Shown here: positions 1-8,853 of the stretch, in pieces
How positions within the stretch are numbered: position 1 is the first letter of the stretch
Layout: every line of letters begins with the position of its first letter
Assembly: GCF_003569785.1 (NCBI RefSeq)
Contig: NZ_KZ984006.1
Location: forward strand, 1-64,000
Direction of reading: 5' to 3'
Source: Leucobacter sp. wl10
GTDB taxonomy: Bacteria > Actinomycetota > Actinomycetes > Actinomycetales > Microbacteriaceae
Length of the DNA: 64,000 nt
Program-made: the position numbers and the translations under genes
Notes under the pieces: model-generated
Database searches by the model: none
The model's input: only the letters and a program-made list of their open reading frames with translations
Told to the model about the DNA's origin: nothing

Positions 1-58
1 GAACCCTCACACACCGTTATTCAGACAGTCCCACGGGCGATGAGTTCTTCGGGAGAGG

Positions 59-751
59 TCATGTGGTCATGCCGTCCAGCCGGTAGCCCATGCCGGGTTC
101 GGTGAGCAGGTGGACGGGGTTCGCGGGGTCCGCTTCGAGCTTGCGGCGCAGTTGGGAGACGTAGAGGCGGAGGTATCCGGTGTCTTCGGCGTGTTCGGTG
201 CCCCAGATGGCGGTGAGGACGGTCTGTCGGGTGACGAGTTTTCCGGCGTTGCGGATGAGGATCTCGATGAACTGCCATTCGGTGGGGGTGAGCCGAATCT
301 GCTTCTGCCCGTCAGGGGTGTCGCGGACGACGCTGTGGGCGGCGAGGTCGATGGTGACGGTGCCGAGGTGCACAACGGGGGCGGCGTCTTCTTGGGGAAC
401 ACGGCGGGTGAGGGCGCGGATGCGGGCGAGGAGCTCTTCGACGGCGAAGGGCTTCGTGATGTAGTCGTCAGCGCCGGCGTCGAGCGCTTCGACTTTGTCG
501 GCGGCCCCGGGGCGGCCGGAGACGACGAGGATGGGGGCCCGCGACCAGCCGCGAATGCCTTGGATGACCTCGATGCCGTCGAGCTTGGGCATGCCGAGGT
601 CGATGAGGAAGATATCGGGGTGGTGGTCGATAGCGGCGGTGATCGCTTCGGCGCCGTCGGCGGCGGTGAAGATCTGGTAGCCCTTGGCGGTGAGGGTGAT
701 GCGCAGGGCGCGGAGGATCTGCGGGTCGTCGTCGGCGATCAGGATTCTCAT
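59..751 (-). CDS. kdpE: KdpE, potassium-responsive response regulator
   Basis: OmpR-family response regulator of 230 residues. The N-terminal receiver domain has acidic residues D7-D9, the phospho-acceptor D51 in LIDLGMP and the conserved lysine in ITKPF. The C-terminal winged helix (about residues 128-226) carries the usual TPTEWQFIEIL and GYRL motifs. Its ATG overlaps the kdpD stop by 4 nt, so the sensor and regulator are probably translationally coupled. In the family, KdpE activates kdpFABC when potassium or turgor is low. It is the last gene of the seven-gene operon; no clear terminator is visible in the 58 bases that follow before the window edge. Confidence 0.96.
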   Translation of the reverse strand: MRILIADDDPQILRALRITLTAKGYQIFTAADGAEAITAAIDHHPDIFLIDLGMPKLDGIEVIQGIRGWSRAPILVVSGRPGAADKVEALDAGADDYITKPFAVEELLARIRALTRRVPQEDAAPVVHLGTVTIDLAAHSVVRDTPDGQKQIRLTPTEWQFIEILIRNAGKLVTRQTVLTAIWGTEHAEDTGYLRLYVSQLRRKLEADPANPVHLLTEPGMGYRLDGMTT

Positions 752-3243
752 GATTGCTCCTGGCTGGTGCGTGCGGTGGGAAGAGAGATGACCATGGTGA
801 GCCCGCCGCCGGGGGTCTCCTCGGGAGTGAGGGTGCCGCGCATCGCTTCGACGAACCCTCGGGAGAGGGCGAGACCGAGGCCTAGGCCAGTGGTGTTGTC
901 GGTGTCGCCGAGACGTTGGAAAGGCAGGAAGATGTCGTCCAGCTTCTCGGGCGGGATGCCGGGGCCGCGGTCGACGATGCGGATCTCGAGCCGTTCACCG
1001 AACGTGCTGGTGCTGACATGGATCGGGGCGCCCGGAGGGCTGTAGCGGTGGGCGTTGGCGAGGAGGTTCACGAGGACGCGTTGGAGGAGCACCGGGTCGG
1101 CGTGCACGAGGGTGTCACCGTGATCGAGAGCGAGGGCGACATCGGTGGGCCCGAAGTGGAGTTCATCGAGGGCGGGGGCGATGGTCTCTGCTGGGTCGGT
1201 GGGGATATCGGCGATGGTGAGGACACCGGCCTGCAGTCGGCTGACGTCCAGGAGGTCGGTGACGAGGGTTGCGAGCGCGGTGAGGCTCTCATCAGCGGTG
1301 TCGAGCAGCTCCTTCTTGTCGGCCAGCACGAGTTCGGGCCCTGCTGCTTTCAGACCGCCGACGGCCGCGGCGGCGGCGGCGAGTGGACGGCGCAGGTCGT
1401 GGCTGAGAGCGGACAGGAGCGCGCCGCGCACACGGTCGGAGGCGGCAATCGGTTCGATCTGTCTCGCAGCCTCGGTGAGGTGCTCGTGTTCGAGGGCAGC
1501 GGTGAGCTGGGCGGTGACGACGCTGAGGAGGCGTTGTTCGGAGGCGGCGAGGTCGGGGCCGTGCAGTTCCAGGGTGGTGTCGTCGGTGACGCGGATACTG
1601 GTGTGGTGGTCATCGGGCACCGGTTCCCCCGACCGGGCGAGCACCTCGTCGCCCTTCATCAGGCGGACGCCGGGGATCTGGAAGGCTTCCCGGGTGCGGT
1701 CGACGAGAGCCTGGATCGCGTTGTCTCCGCGGAGCACGCTGCCGGCGATGGTTTGAATGAGTTCGGATTCGGCTGCGGAGCGGCGGGCAGCACGGGTGTA
1801 GCGGGCGGCACGGTCGACGACGAAGCTCACCAGGCCGGCAATGACGACATACAGAATGAGGGAGAGGAGATAGCGGGACTGGTGGATATGGATCGTGTAG
1901 AGCGGTTCGATGAACAGGAAGTTGAGGGTGACCCCGGACAGCACTGCGGCGAACAAGGCGGGCCAGATTCCGCCGACGAGCGCCACGATGACGACGAGGA
2001 GCTGGTAGCTGAGGACATTGGTGGTGATCGAGTCCTCGCTTCGGAACAGCGTCAGGAGCCAGGTGAGGGCGGGGCCGCCGACGAGCGCCACGACGAAGCC
2101 GAGGATTCGACGCTTGCGGGTGAGCGCCCCGGTGAGCGGGGGGAGAGTGAAGCGGCGGCCCGCGGCGGCATGGTTGACCATGTGCACGTCGATGTCTCCG
2201 GATTCGCGGACGACGGTCGCGCCGATTCCAGGTCCGGTGAACGCCGCCGTGATGCGGTCTCGCCGGCTGACGCCGAGGACGAGCTGGGTGGCGTTCACCG
2301 AGCGGGCGAACTCCACGAGCGCGGTGGGGATGTCCTCGCCGATGACCTGATGGTAGGTGCCGTTGAGCTTTTCGACGAGTGCGCGATGTTCTGCGAGGGT
2401 GGCGGGGTTTCCTGAGCGGAGCCCGTCTTGGCTCGCGATGTGGACGGCGAGCAGTTCGCCGCCGGCGGAGCGGGCGGCGATCCGCGCGCCGCGCCGCAGC
2501 AGCGTCTCGCCTTCGGGGCCGCCGGTGAGCGCGACGACGACGCGTTCGCGGGCTTCCCAGGTGCGGTCGATGCCGTGATCCTTGCGGTACCCCTTCAGTG
2601 CTTGGTCGACTTCGTCCGCCAGCCAGATCAGGGCGAGTTCGCGGAGCGCGGTGAGATTGCCGAGCCGGAAGTAGTTCGAGAGGGCTGCGTCGATGCGTTC
2701 GGCGGGGTAGACGAAACCGCCGGAGAGGCGGTCGCGGAGGGCTTGCGGGGCGAGGTCGACGACTTCGATCTGTTCGGCGCCGCGCAGGAAGCTGTCCGGG
2801 ACGGTCTCGCGTTGGGGGACGCCGGTGATCTGCTCGACGACGTCGTTGAGGGATTCGATGTGCTGGATATTGAGGGTCGAGATCACGTCGATTCCCGCCG
2901 CGAGCAGCTCCTCGACGTCCTGCCAGCGTTTCTCATTGACCGATCCGGGCGCGTTGGTGTGTGCGAGTTCGTCGACGAGCGCGATCTCGGGCTTGCGGGT
3001 CAGCACCGCGGCGAGGCCCATTTCTTCGAGGGCGACCCCGCGATGCTCGACCAGCGTTCGCGGGACCGCCGGGAGCCCTTCGGTCATCGCGACGGTCGCT
3101 TCGCGGCCGTGGGTTTCCACGATCCCGATGACGACATCTTTTCCTTCGGCGAGCAGGCGTCGCCCTTCCTCCAGCATCGTGAAGGTTTTCCCGACGCCGG
3201 GGGCAGCGCCGAGCAACACCCGAAGCCGCCCCCGTTTCGGCAT
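748..3243 (-). CDS. kdpD: KdpD, osmosensitive potassium sensor histidine kinase
   Basis: 831 residues, slightly shorter than the E. coli protein. In order: an N-terminal KdpD sensor domain with the Walker-like segment GAAPGVGKT (residues 12-20), a universal-stress-protein-like domain (about 235-360), a DUF4118 block of four hydrophobic helices (about 375-480), then a histidine kinase core with the phospho-acceptor in SALSHDLRRPL and an ATP-binding domain with GLGLGLALS. It should phosphorylate KdpE in response to potassium limitation. It begins 2 nt after the kdpC stop and overlaps kdpE by 4 nt. The neighbours make the identification secure. Confidence 0.96.
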   Translation of the reverse strand: MPKRGRLRVLLGAAPGVGKTFTMLEEGRRLLAEGKDVVIGIVETHGREATVAMTEGLPAVPRTLVEHRGVALEEMGLAAVLTRKPEIALVDELAHTNAPGSVNEKRWQDVEELLAAGIDVISTLNIQHIESLNDVVEQITGVPQRETVPDSFLRGAEQIEVVDLAPQALRDRLSGGFVYPAERIDAALSNYFRLGNLTALRELALIWLADEVDQALKGYRKDHGIDRTWEARERVVVALTGGPEGETLLRRGARIAARSAGGELLAVHIASQDGLRSGNPATLAEHRALVEKLNGTYHQVIGEDIPTALVEFARSVNATQLVLGVSRRDRITAAFTGPGIGATVVRESGDIDVHMVNHAAAGRRFTLPPLTGALTRKRRILGFVVALVGGPALTWLLTLFRSEDSITTNVLSYQLLVVIVALVGGIWPALFAAVLSGVTLNFLFIEPLYTIHIHQSRYLLSLILYVVIAGLVSFVVDRAARYTRAARRSAAESELIQTIAGSVLRGDNAIQALVDRTREAFQIPGVRLMKGDEVLARSGEPVPDDHHTSIRVTDDTTLELHGPDLAASEQRLLSVVTAQLTAALEHEHLTEAARQIEPIAASDRVRGALLSALSHDLRRPLAAAAAAVGGLKAAGPELVLADKKELLDTADESLTALATLVTDLLDVSRLQAGVLTIADIPTDPAETIAPALDELHFGPTDVALALDHGDTLVHADPVLLQRVLVNLLANAHRYSPPGAPIHVSTSTFGERLEIRIVDRGPGIPPEKLDDIFLPFQRLGDTDNTTGLGLGLALSRGFVEAMRGTLTPEETPGGGLTMVISLPTARTSQEQS

Positions 3244-3245
3244 GA

Positions 3246-3863
3246 TCAGCCCCCCAACTCGTCCAAGGCGATGTTCAGTTCCAGAACGTTCACCCTTGAT
3301 TCTCCCAAATACCCCAGGTCCGGGCCTTGGGTGTGCGCCGCGACCAGTTGCCGCACTTGTTCTGCGGGAAGGCCGCGCGCTTCGGCAACCCGGCCGACCT
3401 GGATCGCCGCGTACGCCGGGCTGATGTGCGGGTCCAGACCCGAGGAGGACGCGGTGACCGCGTCGGCGGGCACTTCGGCCTCTCTGACGCCGTTGAACTC
3501 GGCCACCCGGGTCTTGCGCTCAGCGATCGCGGCGATGAGATCCTCGTTCTCCGGGCCGTAGTTCGACCCAGACGATGCGCCGCCGTCGTACCCGTCGCCG
3601 GCGGCGGAGGGCCGCGGCTGGAAGTACTCCGGCAGCGGGTTGCCCCCGTCGTCGATGAACGACTGGCCGATCAGCGACGAACCGACGGGGGCGCCGTCCC
3701 GGTCGGTGATGATCGAGCCGTTGGCCTGGGCGGGAAGGGCGAGCTGCCCGATCCCGGTGATGGCCAGCGTGTACCCGATTCCGAGTACCAGTGTGAGGAG
3801 CGCCATGGCGCGGGTCGCGACCCAGATGGTGCGCCCAACTCCGCGAGCTCGCGTGTTCATCAT
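3246..3863 (-). CDS. kdpC: KdpC, potassium-transporting ATPase subunit C
   Basis: 205 residues from the ATG at 3863, which has a GGAGG sequence 7 nt upstream; a longer open frame starting at 3908 overlaps kdpB and lacks this support. One N-terminal membrane helix (about residues 12-35) is followed by a periplasmic-side domain with the family signatures GSSLIGQSF, YFQPRPSAAG, GLDPHISPAYA and the conserved C-terminal VNVLELN. KdpC assembles with KdpA and KdpB and is needed for ATPase activity. It lies between kdpB and kdpD with only a short gap on each side. Confidence 0.96.
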   Translation of the reverse strand: MMNTRARGVGRTIWVATRAMALLTLVLGIGYTLAITGIGQLALPAQANGSIITDRDGAPVGSSLIGQSFIDDGGNPLPEYFQPRPSAAGDGYDGGASSGSNYGPENEDLIAAIAERKTRVAEFNGVREAEVPADAVTASSSGLDPHISPAYAAIQVGRVAEARGLPAEQVRQLVAAHTQGPDLGYLGESRVNVLELNIALDELGG

Positions 3864-3882
3864 GCTCTTCCCTCCAGAGGTG

Positions 3883-6030
3883 TCAGAAGCCGGGGACGAG
3901 GCGGACAACGATGTCGATCAGCCAGATGCCGAGGAACGGGGTGATCACGCCGCCCAGCCCGTAGATGGTGAGGTTGCGGCCGAGCAGGCTGGAGGCGTTC
4001 CCGGGCCGGTACTTCACGCCGCGCAGGGCGAGGGGGATGAGGAAGACGATCACGATCGCGTTGAAGACGATCGCCGACAGAACCGCGGAGGCGGGCGAGT
4101 GCAGCCCCATGATGTTCAGTGCTGCGAGTTGCGGGAACACGCCCATGAACATTGCGGGGATGATCGCGAAGTACTTCGCGACGTCGTTCGCGATCGAGAA
4201 CGTCGTCAGCGCGCCGCGGGTGATCAGCAACTGCTTTCCGATCCGCACGATGTCGATGAGTTTCGATGGGTCGGAATCGAGGTCGACCATGTTCCCGGCC
4301 TCCTTCGCCGCCGAGGTACCGGAGTTCATCGCCACCCCGACGTCCGCCTGCGCGAGCGCGGGGGCGTCGTTGGTTCCATCACCGGTCATCGCGACGAGGT
4401 TGCCGCCCTCCTGCTCCTTGCGGATGTAGGCGAGCTTGTCCTCGGGCGTGGCTTCGGCGAGGAAGTCGTCGACGCCGGCCTCCTTCGCGATCGCCGCGGC
4501 GGTGAGCGGGTTGTCGCCGGTGATCATGACGGTGCGGATGCCCATGGCCCGCATTTCTGCGAACTTCGCAGGCAGCCCGTCCTTGACGACATCCTTCAGA
4601 TGCACCACCCCGAGGAGGCGCCCCGCGCCGGCGGCGTCCCTGGTCGCCACGATGAGAGGGGTGCCACCGGACTGGGAGATGTGTTCGACGTGCTCGTCGA
4701 GCTCGGCGACCAGCGACGACGGCAACCGTTCCCCGCCCTCTTCCAGCCAGCTCATGATGGCCGCGCCGGCACCCTTGCGGATCTGGGTGCCGTCGGGCAG
4801 GTCCAGCCCCGACATGCGGGTCTGCGCGGTGAATGGGACGATCTCACCCGCGGTGTTCCGATCGAACTCGCCGTGTTCCTGCTCGGCGAGTTCGACGATG
4901 GAGACTCCCTCCGGGGTCGGGTCCGCGAGCGAGGAGAAGGCGGCAGCACGGACGAGTTCCTGCTCGCCCACGTCGCCCAGCCGGACGAACGCGCCGGCGC
5001 GCCGGTTGCCGTAGGTGATGGTGCCGGTCTTGTCCAGCAGCAGCGTTGTGACATCGCCGGCGGCCTCGACCGCGCGCCCGGACATCGCAAGGACGTTGCG
5101 CTGCACGAGCCGGTCCATGCCGGCGATCCCGATCGCCGACAAGAGCGCGCCGATCGTGGTCGGAATCAGACACACCAGCAGGGCGACCAGCACGGTGACG
5201 CTCACCGGAGCGGCCGCGTAGGACGCGATCGGGTTCAGCGTGAGCGCGACGACGACGAAGACGATCGAGAGCGATGCGAGCAGGATGTTCAGCGCGATCT
5301 CATTCGGCGTCTTCTGTCGTGCGGCGCCCTCGACGAGGGAGATCATCCGGTCCACGAACGTCTCACCCGGTTTGGAGGCGATGCGCACCACGATCCGGTC
5401 CGACAGCACCCGGGTGCCGCCGGTGACCGCGGACCGGTCGCCTCCGGATTCGCGGACCACGGGCGCAGACTCGCCGGTGATGGCGGACTCGTCCACCGAC
5501 GCGATACCCCACACGATGTCCCCGTCGCCGGGGATCAGACCGCCCGCGGTCACGACCACGACATCGCCGAGGACGAGATCCGAGGACGAGATCCGCGTGA
5601 TCACGGCCCGCTCGGCGGCAGCATCCGCGGCGGGGTCGTAGCCGGTGACGCGGTTGGCCATCGTGCTGGTGCGGGTCTTGCGGAGGGTCTCCGCCTGCGC
5701 CTTGCCGCGGCCTTCCGCGACGGCCTCGGCGAGATTCGCGAACAGCACGGTCAGCCACAGCCACACCGCGATCGCCCAGGTGAACGACCACGGCACGACG
5801 GTGCCGCCGGAATCGGCGGGGCCGCCGATGAAGGGCTCGGCGATCGCGAGAATCGAGGTGAGGGCCGCGCCGACCCAGACGAGGAACATGACGGGATTGC
5901 GCCGCTGCTCCTTCGGGTTGAGTTTGCGGAACGCGCCCGGGAGCGCTGCCCGGACCTGTTCCGAGGTGAACCCGCCATTCCGTGCGGGGGTGCCCGCCGT
6001 TTTCGGGCGGGGCTCAGTGATGGTGGGCAT
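3883..6030 (-). CDS. kdpB: KdpB, potassium-transporting P-type ATPase catalytic subunit
   Basis: 715 residues, the expected length. P-type ATPase landmarks are clear: TGES in the actuator domain, the phosphorylated aspartate in [20 protein letters not shown], and the hinge [12 protein letters not shown]. Transmembrane helices lie in groups near the N-terminus, in the middle and at the C-terminus. It hydrolyses ATP to drive uptake of potassium through KdpA. The start at 6030 lies 3 nt after the kdpA stop. A large open frame on the opposite strand is a GC-rich shadow. Confidence 0.97.
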   Translation of the reverse strand: MPTITEPRPKTAGTPARNGGFTSEQVRAALPGAFRKLNPKEQRRNPVMFLVWVGAALTSILAIAEPFIGGPADSGGTVVPWSFTWAIAVWLWLTVLFANLAEAVAEGRGKAQAETLRKTRTSTMANRVTGYDPAADAAAERAVITRISSSDLVLGDVVVVTAGGLIPGDGDIVWGIASVDESAITGESAPVVRESGGDRSAVTGGTRVLSDRIVVRIASKPGETFVDRMISLVEGAARQKTPNEIALNILLASLSIVFVVVALTLNPIASYAAAPVSVTVLVALLVCLIPTTIGALLSAIGIAGMDRLVQRNVLAMSGRAVEAAGDVTTLLLDKTGTITYGNRRAGAFVRLGDVGEQELVRAAAFSSLADPTPEGVSIVELAEQEHGEFDRNTAGEIVPFTAQTRMSGLDLPDGTQIRKGAGAAIMSWLEEGGERLPSSLVAELDEHVEHISQSGGTPLIVATRDAAGAGRLLGVVHLKDVVKDGLPAKFAEMRAMGIRTVMITGDNPLTAAAIAKEAGVDDFLAEATPEDKLAYIRKEQEGGNLVAMTGDGTNDAPALAQADVGVAMNSGTSAAKEAGNMVDLDSDPSKLIDIVRIGKQLLITRGALTTFSIANDVAKYFAIIPAMFMGVFPQLAALNIMGLHSPASAVLSAIVFNAIVIVFLIPLALRGVKYRPGNASSLLGRNLTIYGLGGVITPFLGIWLIDIVVRLVPGF

Positions 6031-6033
6031 GGT

Positions 6034-7707
6034 TTACATCAGCCCTTCCGCTAGCGGACCTAGCGCGAGAACGGGGAAGAAGGTCAGTGCGGTCACGAGG
6101 ATCGTGACCGCGGTGAGCAGTCCGATGAACATCGGACGGTGCGTGGGGAGGGTGCCGGAGGTGGGCGGGACCTTGTCCTGCGCGGCGAGAGAGCCGGCCA
6201 GGGCGAGGACGAACACGATCGGCACGAACCGGCCCAACAGGATCGCGAGCCCCAGCGCGGTGTTCAGCCACGGGGTGTTCGCGGTGAGCCCGGCGAACGC
6301 GGAACCGTTGTTGTTCGCAGCGGATGTGAACGCGTACAGCACCTCGGACATGCCGTGGATACCGGGGTTCCAGATGGACGTGCGCTCCACCCCCTCCCGG
6401 ACACCGGGGATCGCGAAGCTCAGCGCGGTGCCGGTGAGCACGAGCGTCGGCATCAGCAGGATGTAGAGCGCGGCGAGCTTGATCTCGCGCGGGCCGATCT
6501 TCTTCCCCAGGTATTCCGGAGTGCGTCCGATCAGCAGGCCCGAGATGAACACGGCGATGACCGCGAGGATCAGGATCGCGTAGATACCGGAGCCGACACC
6601 ACCGGGTGTGACCTCACCGAGCATCATGTTCAGCATCGGCATCATGCCGCCCAGCGCCGTGTAGGAGTCGTGCATGGAGTTCACGGCCCCGGTGGAGGTG
6701 CCGGTGCTGGTGGTGGCGAACAGGGTCGAGCCGATGATGCCGAACCGCTGCTCCTTGCCTTCCATGGCCCCACCCGCGAGCTCCGGGGCGGTGCCCATTC
6801 CCGTGCTCTCCAGCGCGGTCAGGATGCTGAATGACGCCGCGAAGAGGATCGCCATGACCGAGAGGATCGCGTAGCCCTGACGGTTGTCGCCGACGATCCG
6901 ACCGAAGACACGGGGCAGGGAGAACGGGATGACCAGCATCAGAAGGATCTCGAAGATGTTTGTCCACGCGGTCGGGTTCTCGAACGGGTGCGAGGAGTTG
7001 GCGTTGAAGAATCCGCCGCCGTTGGTGCCCAGCAGCTTGATGGCCTCCTGCGACGCGACCGGTCCGCCGGGGATGGTCTGCGTGGCGCCGGTGAGGGTGG
7101 TGACGGGAGTGAAGCCGTTGAAGTTCTGGATCACCCCGCCGATCATCAGCACGATCGCGCCGACCACGGCGATCGGCAGCAGAATGCGCAGCGTGCCACG
7201 GATCAAGTCGACCCAGAAGTTCCCGATCGTGCCGGACCGCCGGTACGCGAAACCTCGCACCAGTGCGATCGCGACCGCGATACCCACCGCGGCGGACACG
7301 AAGTTCTGCACCGCGAGACCCGCGAACTGCACGGTGTAGCCGACGGTGAGCTCCGGCGAATAGGACTGCCAGTTCGTATTGCCCACGAACGACGCCGCGG
7401 TGTTGAACGATAGGTGCTCCGAGGGGGCTCCGAGGCCGAAGGAATAGGGAAGCCACTGCTGTAGGCGTTGAAGACCGTAGACGAGCAGCAGCCCGATCGC
7501 GGAGAGCGCGAGGACGCTGCGCAGGTACGCCTGCCAGGTCTGCCCCGTCTTCGGATCGACGCCGATGACCTTGTAGATCCCGCGCTCGACCTTCCAGTCC
7601 TTGCGGGACGTGTACACCCACGCCATGTAGTCGCCGAGCGGACGGTAGAGGATGACCAGGACCGCGGCGACGGTCCCGAGCGCGAGGAGCGCATACATCC
7701 AGGCCAT
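6034..7707 (-). CDS. kdpA: KdpA, potassium-binding and translocating subunit
   Basis: 557 residues from the ATG at 7707, beginning [11 protein letters not shown]; this is the standard KdpA length. The open frame continues 96 codons further upstream, but that extension is arginine/serine-rich and runs through kdpF and the small upstream gene, so it is rejected. The protein is a ten-helix channel-like subunit with selectivity-filter signatures such as NTNWQSY and [12 protein letters not shown]. Its ATG overlaps the kdpF stop (TGATG). It is part of the KdpFABC high-affinity potassium pump in the cytoplasmic membrane. Confidence 0.96.
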   Translation of the reverse strand: MAWMYALLALGTVAAVLVILYRPLGDYMAWVYTSRKDWKVERGIYKVIGVDPKTGQTWQAYLRSVLALSAIGLLLVYGLQRLQQWLPYSFGLGAPSEHLSFNTAASFVGNTNWQSYSPELTVGYTVQFAGLAVQNFVSAAVGIAVAIALVRGFAYRRSGTIGNFWVDLIRGTLRILLPIAVVGAIVLMIGGVIQNFNGFTPVTTLTGATQTIPGGPVASQEAIKLLGTNGGGFFNANSSHPFENPTAWTNIFEILLMLVIPFSLPRVFGRIVGDNRQGYAILSVMAILFAASFSILTALESTGMGTAPELAGGAMEGKEQRFGIIGSTLFATTSTGTSTGAVNSMHDSYTALGGMMPMLNMMLGEVTPGGVGSGIYAILILAVIAVFISGLLIGRTPEYLGKKIGPREIKLAALYILLMPTLVLTGTALSFAIPGVREGVERTSIWNPGIHGMSEVLYAFTSAANNNGSAFAGLTANTPWLNTALGLAILLGRFVPIVFVLALAGSLAAQDKVPPTSGTLPTHRPMFIGLLTAVTILVTALTFFPVLALGPLAEGLM

Positions 7708-7796
7708 CAGAAGCGCTCCGGTTTCACGAGGGCGAACACGAGATACACGATCGCCGCTCCCCCGAGACCGGCGGCGAGAAGCTCGAATACGATCAC
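7707..7796 (-). CDS. kdpF: KdpF, small stabilising subunit of the Kdp ATPase
   Basis: A 29-residue single-helix protein read from a GTG at 7796, beginning [13 protein letters not shown] and ending VKPERF. The hydrophobic helix, the length and the C-terminal KPERF match KdpF. The stop codon overlaps the kdpA start, and the start overlaps the stop of the preceding 27-residue frame (GTGA). In E. coli, KdpF is a small lipid-like stabilising subunit of the pump. Confidence 0.93.
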   Translation of the reverse strand: MIVFELLAAGLGGAAIVYLVFALVKPERF

Positions 7797-7876
7797 AGCT
7801 TCTCCACCGCCTTCCCCAGCAGCCCGACGACGACGAACAAGGCGATCCCGCCGAACACGTAGACGATGTCAAGCAC
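7793..7876 (-). CDS. 27-residue membrane peptide ahead of kdpF
   Basis: A GTG at 7876 is preceded by GAGGAG with a 6-nt spacer, the best ribosome-binding site in this operon. It opens a 27-codon frame, [20 protein letters not shown] followed by GKAVEKL: a single hydrophobic helix with a short charged tail. Its TGA overlaps the GTG of kdpF by 4 nt, as expected for a coupled first gene of the operon. It is similar in size and topology to KdpF but different in sequence. The function is unknown; a second small Kdp-associated subunit or a leader that couples translation are both possible. Confidence 0.72.
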   Translation of the reverse strand: MLDIVYVFGGIALFVVVGLLGKAVEKL

Positions 7877-8060
7877 AACAAGCTCCTCACAGACATCAGC
7901 CGCAGCAGGACGACTGGCCGCACGTCCGAACCGGACGCAACTCCCGATCCAACACCCGAGTTCCGCCTCGAGACAGGCGTCCTTACGGAATCCATACGGG
8001 GAAGACGTGAATCTTGACGTCATGCCTACATCTGAGAATGAATTCGATCGACGAAGGGGC

Positions 8061-8123
8061 GTGAGCGAGGCGCTGGCGCTCAGGTGGTCGGACATCAACG
8101 CCGAAACCACCAAGACGGGACGC
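8061..8123 (+). pseudogene. Scrap of a tyrosine integrase gene
   Basis: Twenty-one codons read VSEALALRWSDINAETTKTG plus R. They match the integrase segment RRSEALALKWSDVNTKAMR of the intact gene at 24657-25925 and the equivalent part of the pseudogene at 11348-12076. This piece lies just downstream of the conserved catalytic arginine position. Everything else is missing, although the next 100 nt retain short stretches resembling the sequence that follows the intact integrase (for example aaacgacccc before the att site). It is best read as the right-end remnant of an older element. Confidence 0.7.
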
Positions 8124-8221
8124 GGCGCTCACCCGACGACGAGCATCTTTCTATCGCACTTCACACGAAAACGACCCCGGCCTGGTATCTCTGCCCCAAG
8201 CCCTGAGCCATTATCATTCGC

Positions 8222-8242
8222 GTGCGCGAGGGGGACTTGAAC
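8222..8242 (+). repeat. att repeat 1: copy of the tRNA-Leu 3' end
   Basis: A copy of the 22-bp sequence at 12186 and 26004, identical except for one missing G in the G-run: gtgcgcga, then five Gs, then acttgaac. The 26004 copy is the acceptor and T-arm end of the functional tRNA-Leu gene. The preceding attcgc also matches the 26004 copy. The 50 bases that follow resemble those after repeat 2, so the same family of element inserted at both. It marks the left boundary of the segment carrying the metal-resistance genes. Confidence 0.8.
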
Positions 8243-8445
8243 TGACCCCGACCCCTCGCGCCGCGAATCCCGACCGAGCGTTCTGCCGCGTGAAATGCAA
8301 CGATCAGGAAGATCGGGAGCGTGCGGCGGGAGAGGGACTCGTCGGTCATGCGCCGATTGTCGCAATGTCGCCGACGAGTTCCGGACGCGAGGTGCCTCGC
8401 TGGGAAATGAGCTCGGAAAGACGTGGAGGCGACGAGGAGGCGACG

Positions 8446-8475
8446 TGGACAATAGGACATCGTTTGATGTATAGT
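8446..8475 (+). promoter_or_regulatory. Promoter of the cmtR-ATPase operon
   Basis: TGGACA at 8446-8451 and TATAGT at 8470-8475 are separated by 18 bp, a good match to a vegetative actinobacterial promoter. The -10 box overlaps the inverted repeat at 8471-8492, so a bound repressor would block RNA polymerase. Transcription would start near 8482, which argues for the ATG at 8512, not the one at 8467, as the cmtR start. Confidence 0.6.
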
Positions 8476-8492
8476 CGTCGCATTCTGACTAT
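8471..8492 (+). promoter_or_regulatory. Inverted repeat, probable metal-sensor operator
   Basis: A perfect 6-bp inverted repeat, ATAGTC then 10 bp then GACTAT, overlaps the -10 box of the promoter for the ArsR-family gene that follows. ArsR/SmtB sensors commonly bind imperfect palindromes of this size next to their own promoters. Binding by the encoded regulator is inferred. Confidence 0.55.
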
Positions 8493-8511
8493 TGCTTCCC
8501 GAGTCGACGTC

Positions 8512-8853
8512 ATGAACCGTCTGGGTCGTGCGATGGCCGATCCGACGCGCTCCAGAATCCTGCTGGAGCTGCTGTCGGGTCCAGGCTACCCCGCGCGACT
8601 GTCCGAATCGCTCGAGCTGAGCCGCACCAACGTGTCCAACCAGCTCGCCTGCCTGCGCGGATGCGGTGTCGTGGTCGCCACACCGGAGGGGCGTCAGACG
8701 CGCTATGAGATCGCCGACCCCCACCTGACGCGGGCGATCACGCTGTTGGTCGATGCGGTCGTCGCATACGACGACGGCGTGCCCTGCACCGACCCCGACT
8801 GCGACGTGCCGTTCTGCTGCGCCGAGGAGACCGCGGCGGAGGTGGCACGATGA
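8512..8853 (+). CDS. cmtR: CmtR-like ArsR/SmtB metal-sensing repressor
   Basis: 113 residues from the ATG at 8512; an in-frame ATG at 8467 is possible but would place the operator inside the gene. A winged helix begins MNRLGRAMADPTRSRILLEL, with a recognition region SRTNVSNQLACLRGCGVVVA. The cysteine pair in CLRGC matches the Cd/Pb ligands of M. tuberculosis CmtR, and the C-terminus supplies further cysteines in VPCTDPDCDVPFCC, where CmtR has its third ligand. It probably represses the operon until Cd(II), Pb(II) or a similar ion binds. It overlaps the ATPase gene by 4 nt (ATGA). Confidence 0.85.
   Translation: MNRLGRAMADPTRSRILLELLSGPGYPARLSESLELSRTNVSNQLACLRGCGVVVATPEGRQTRYEIADPHLTRAITLLVDAVVAYDDGVPCTDPDCDVPFCCAEETAAEVAR

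Larger units (their letters stand above)
7877..8445. other. Intergenic stretch between the kdp operon and the metal-resistance genes
   Basis: The first 180 bases are the upstream region of the minus-strand kdp operon and must contain its promoter, but I see no convincing -35/-10 pair or KdpE site. After that come the integrase scrap (8061-8123), the first tRNA-Leu-derived att repeat (8222-8242) and about 50 bases (8243-8292) that closely resemble the sequence just after the second att repeat (12208-12257). No intact gene is visible between 8124 and 8445. Confidence 0.6.

Noticed and set aside
3640..6054. An 804-codon open frame on the plus strand opposite kdpB and kdpC
   Set aside because: It has Arg/Gly/Asp-rich low-complexity composition, no family motifs and lies fully antisense to two secure genes; it is a GC-skew shadow.
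7708..7995. A 96-codon N-terminal extension of kdpA
   Set aside because: It runs through kdpF and the 27-residue gene in another frame and is Arg/Ser-rich; the ATG at 7707 gives the standard KdpA length.
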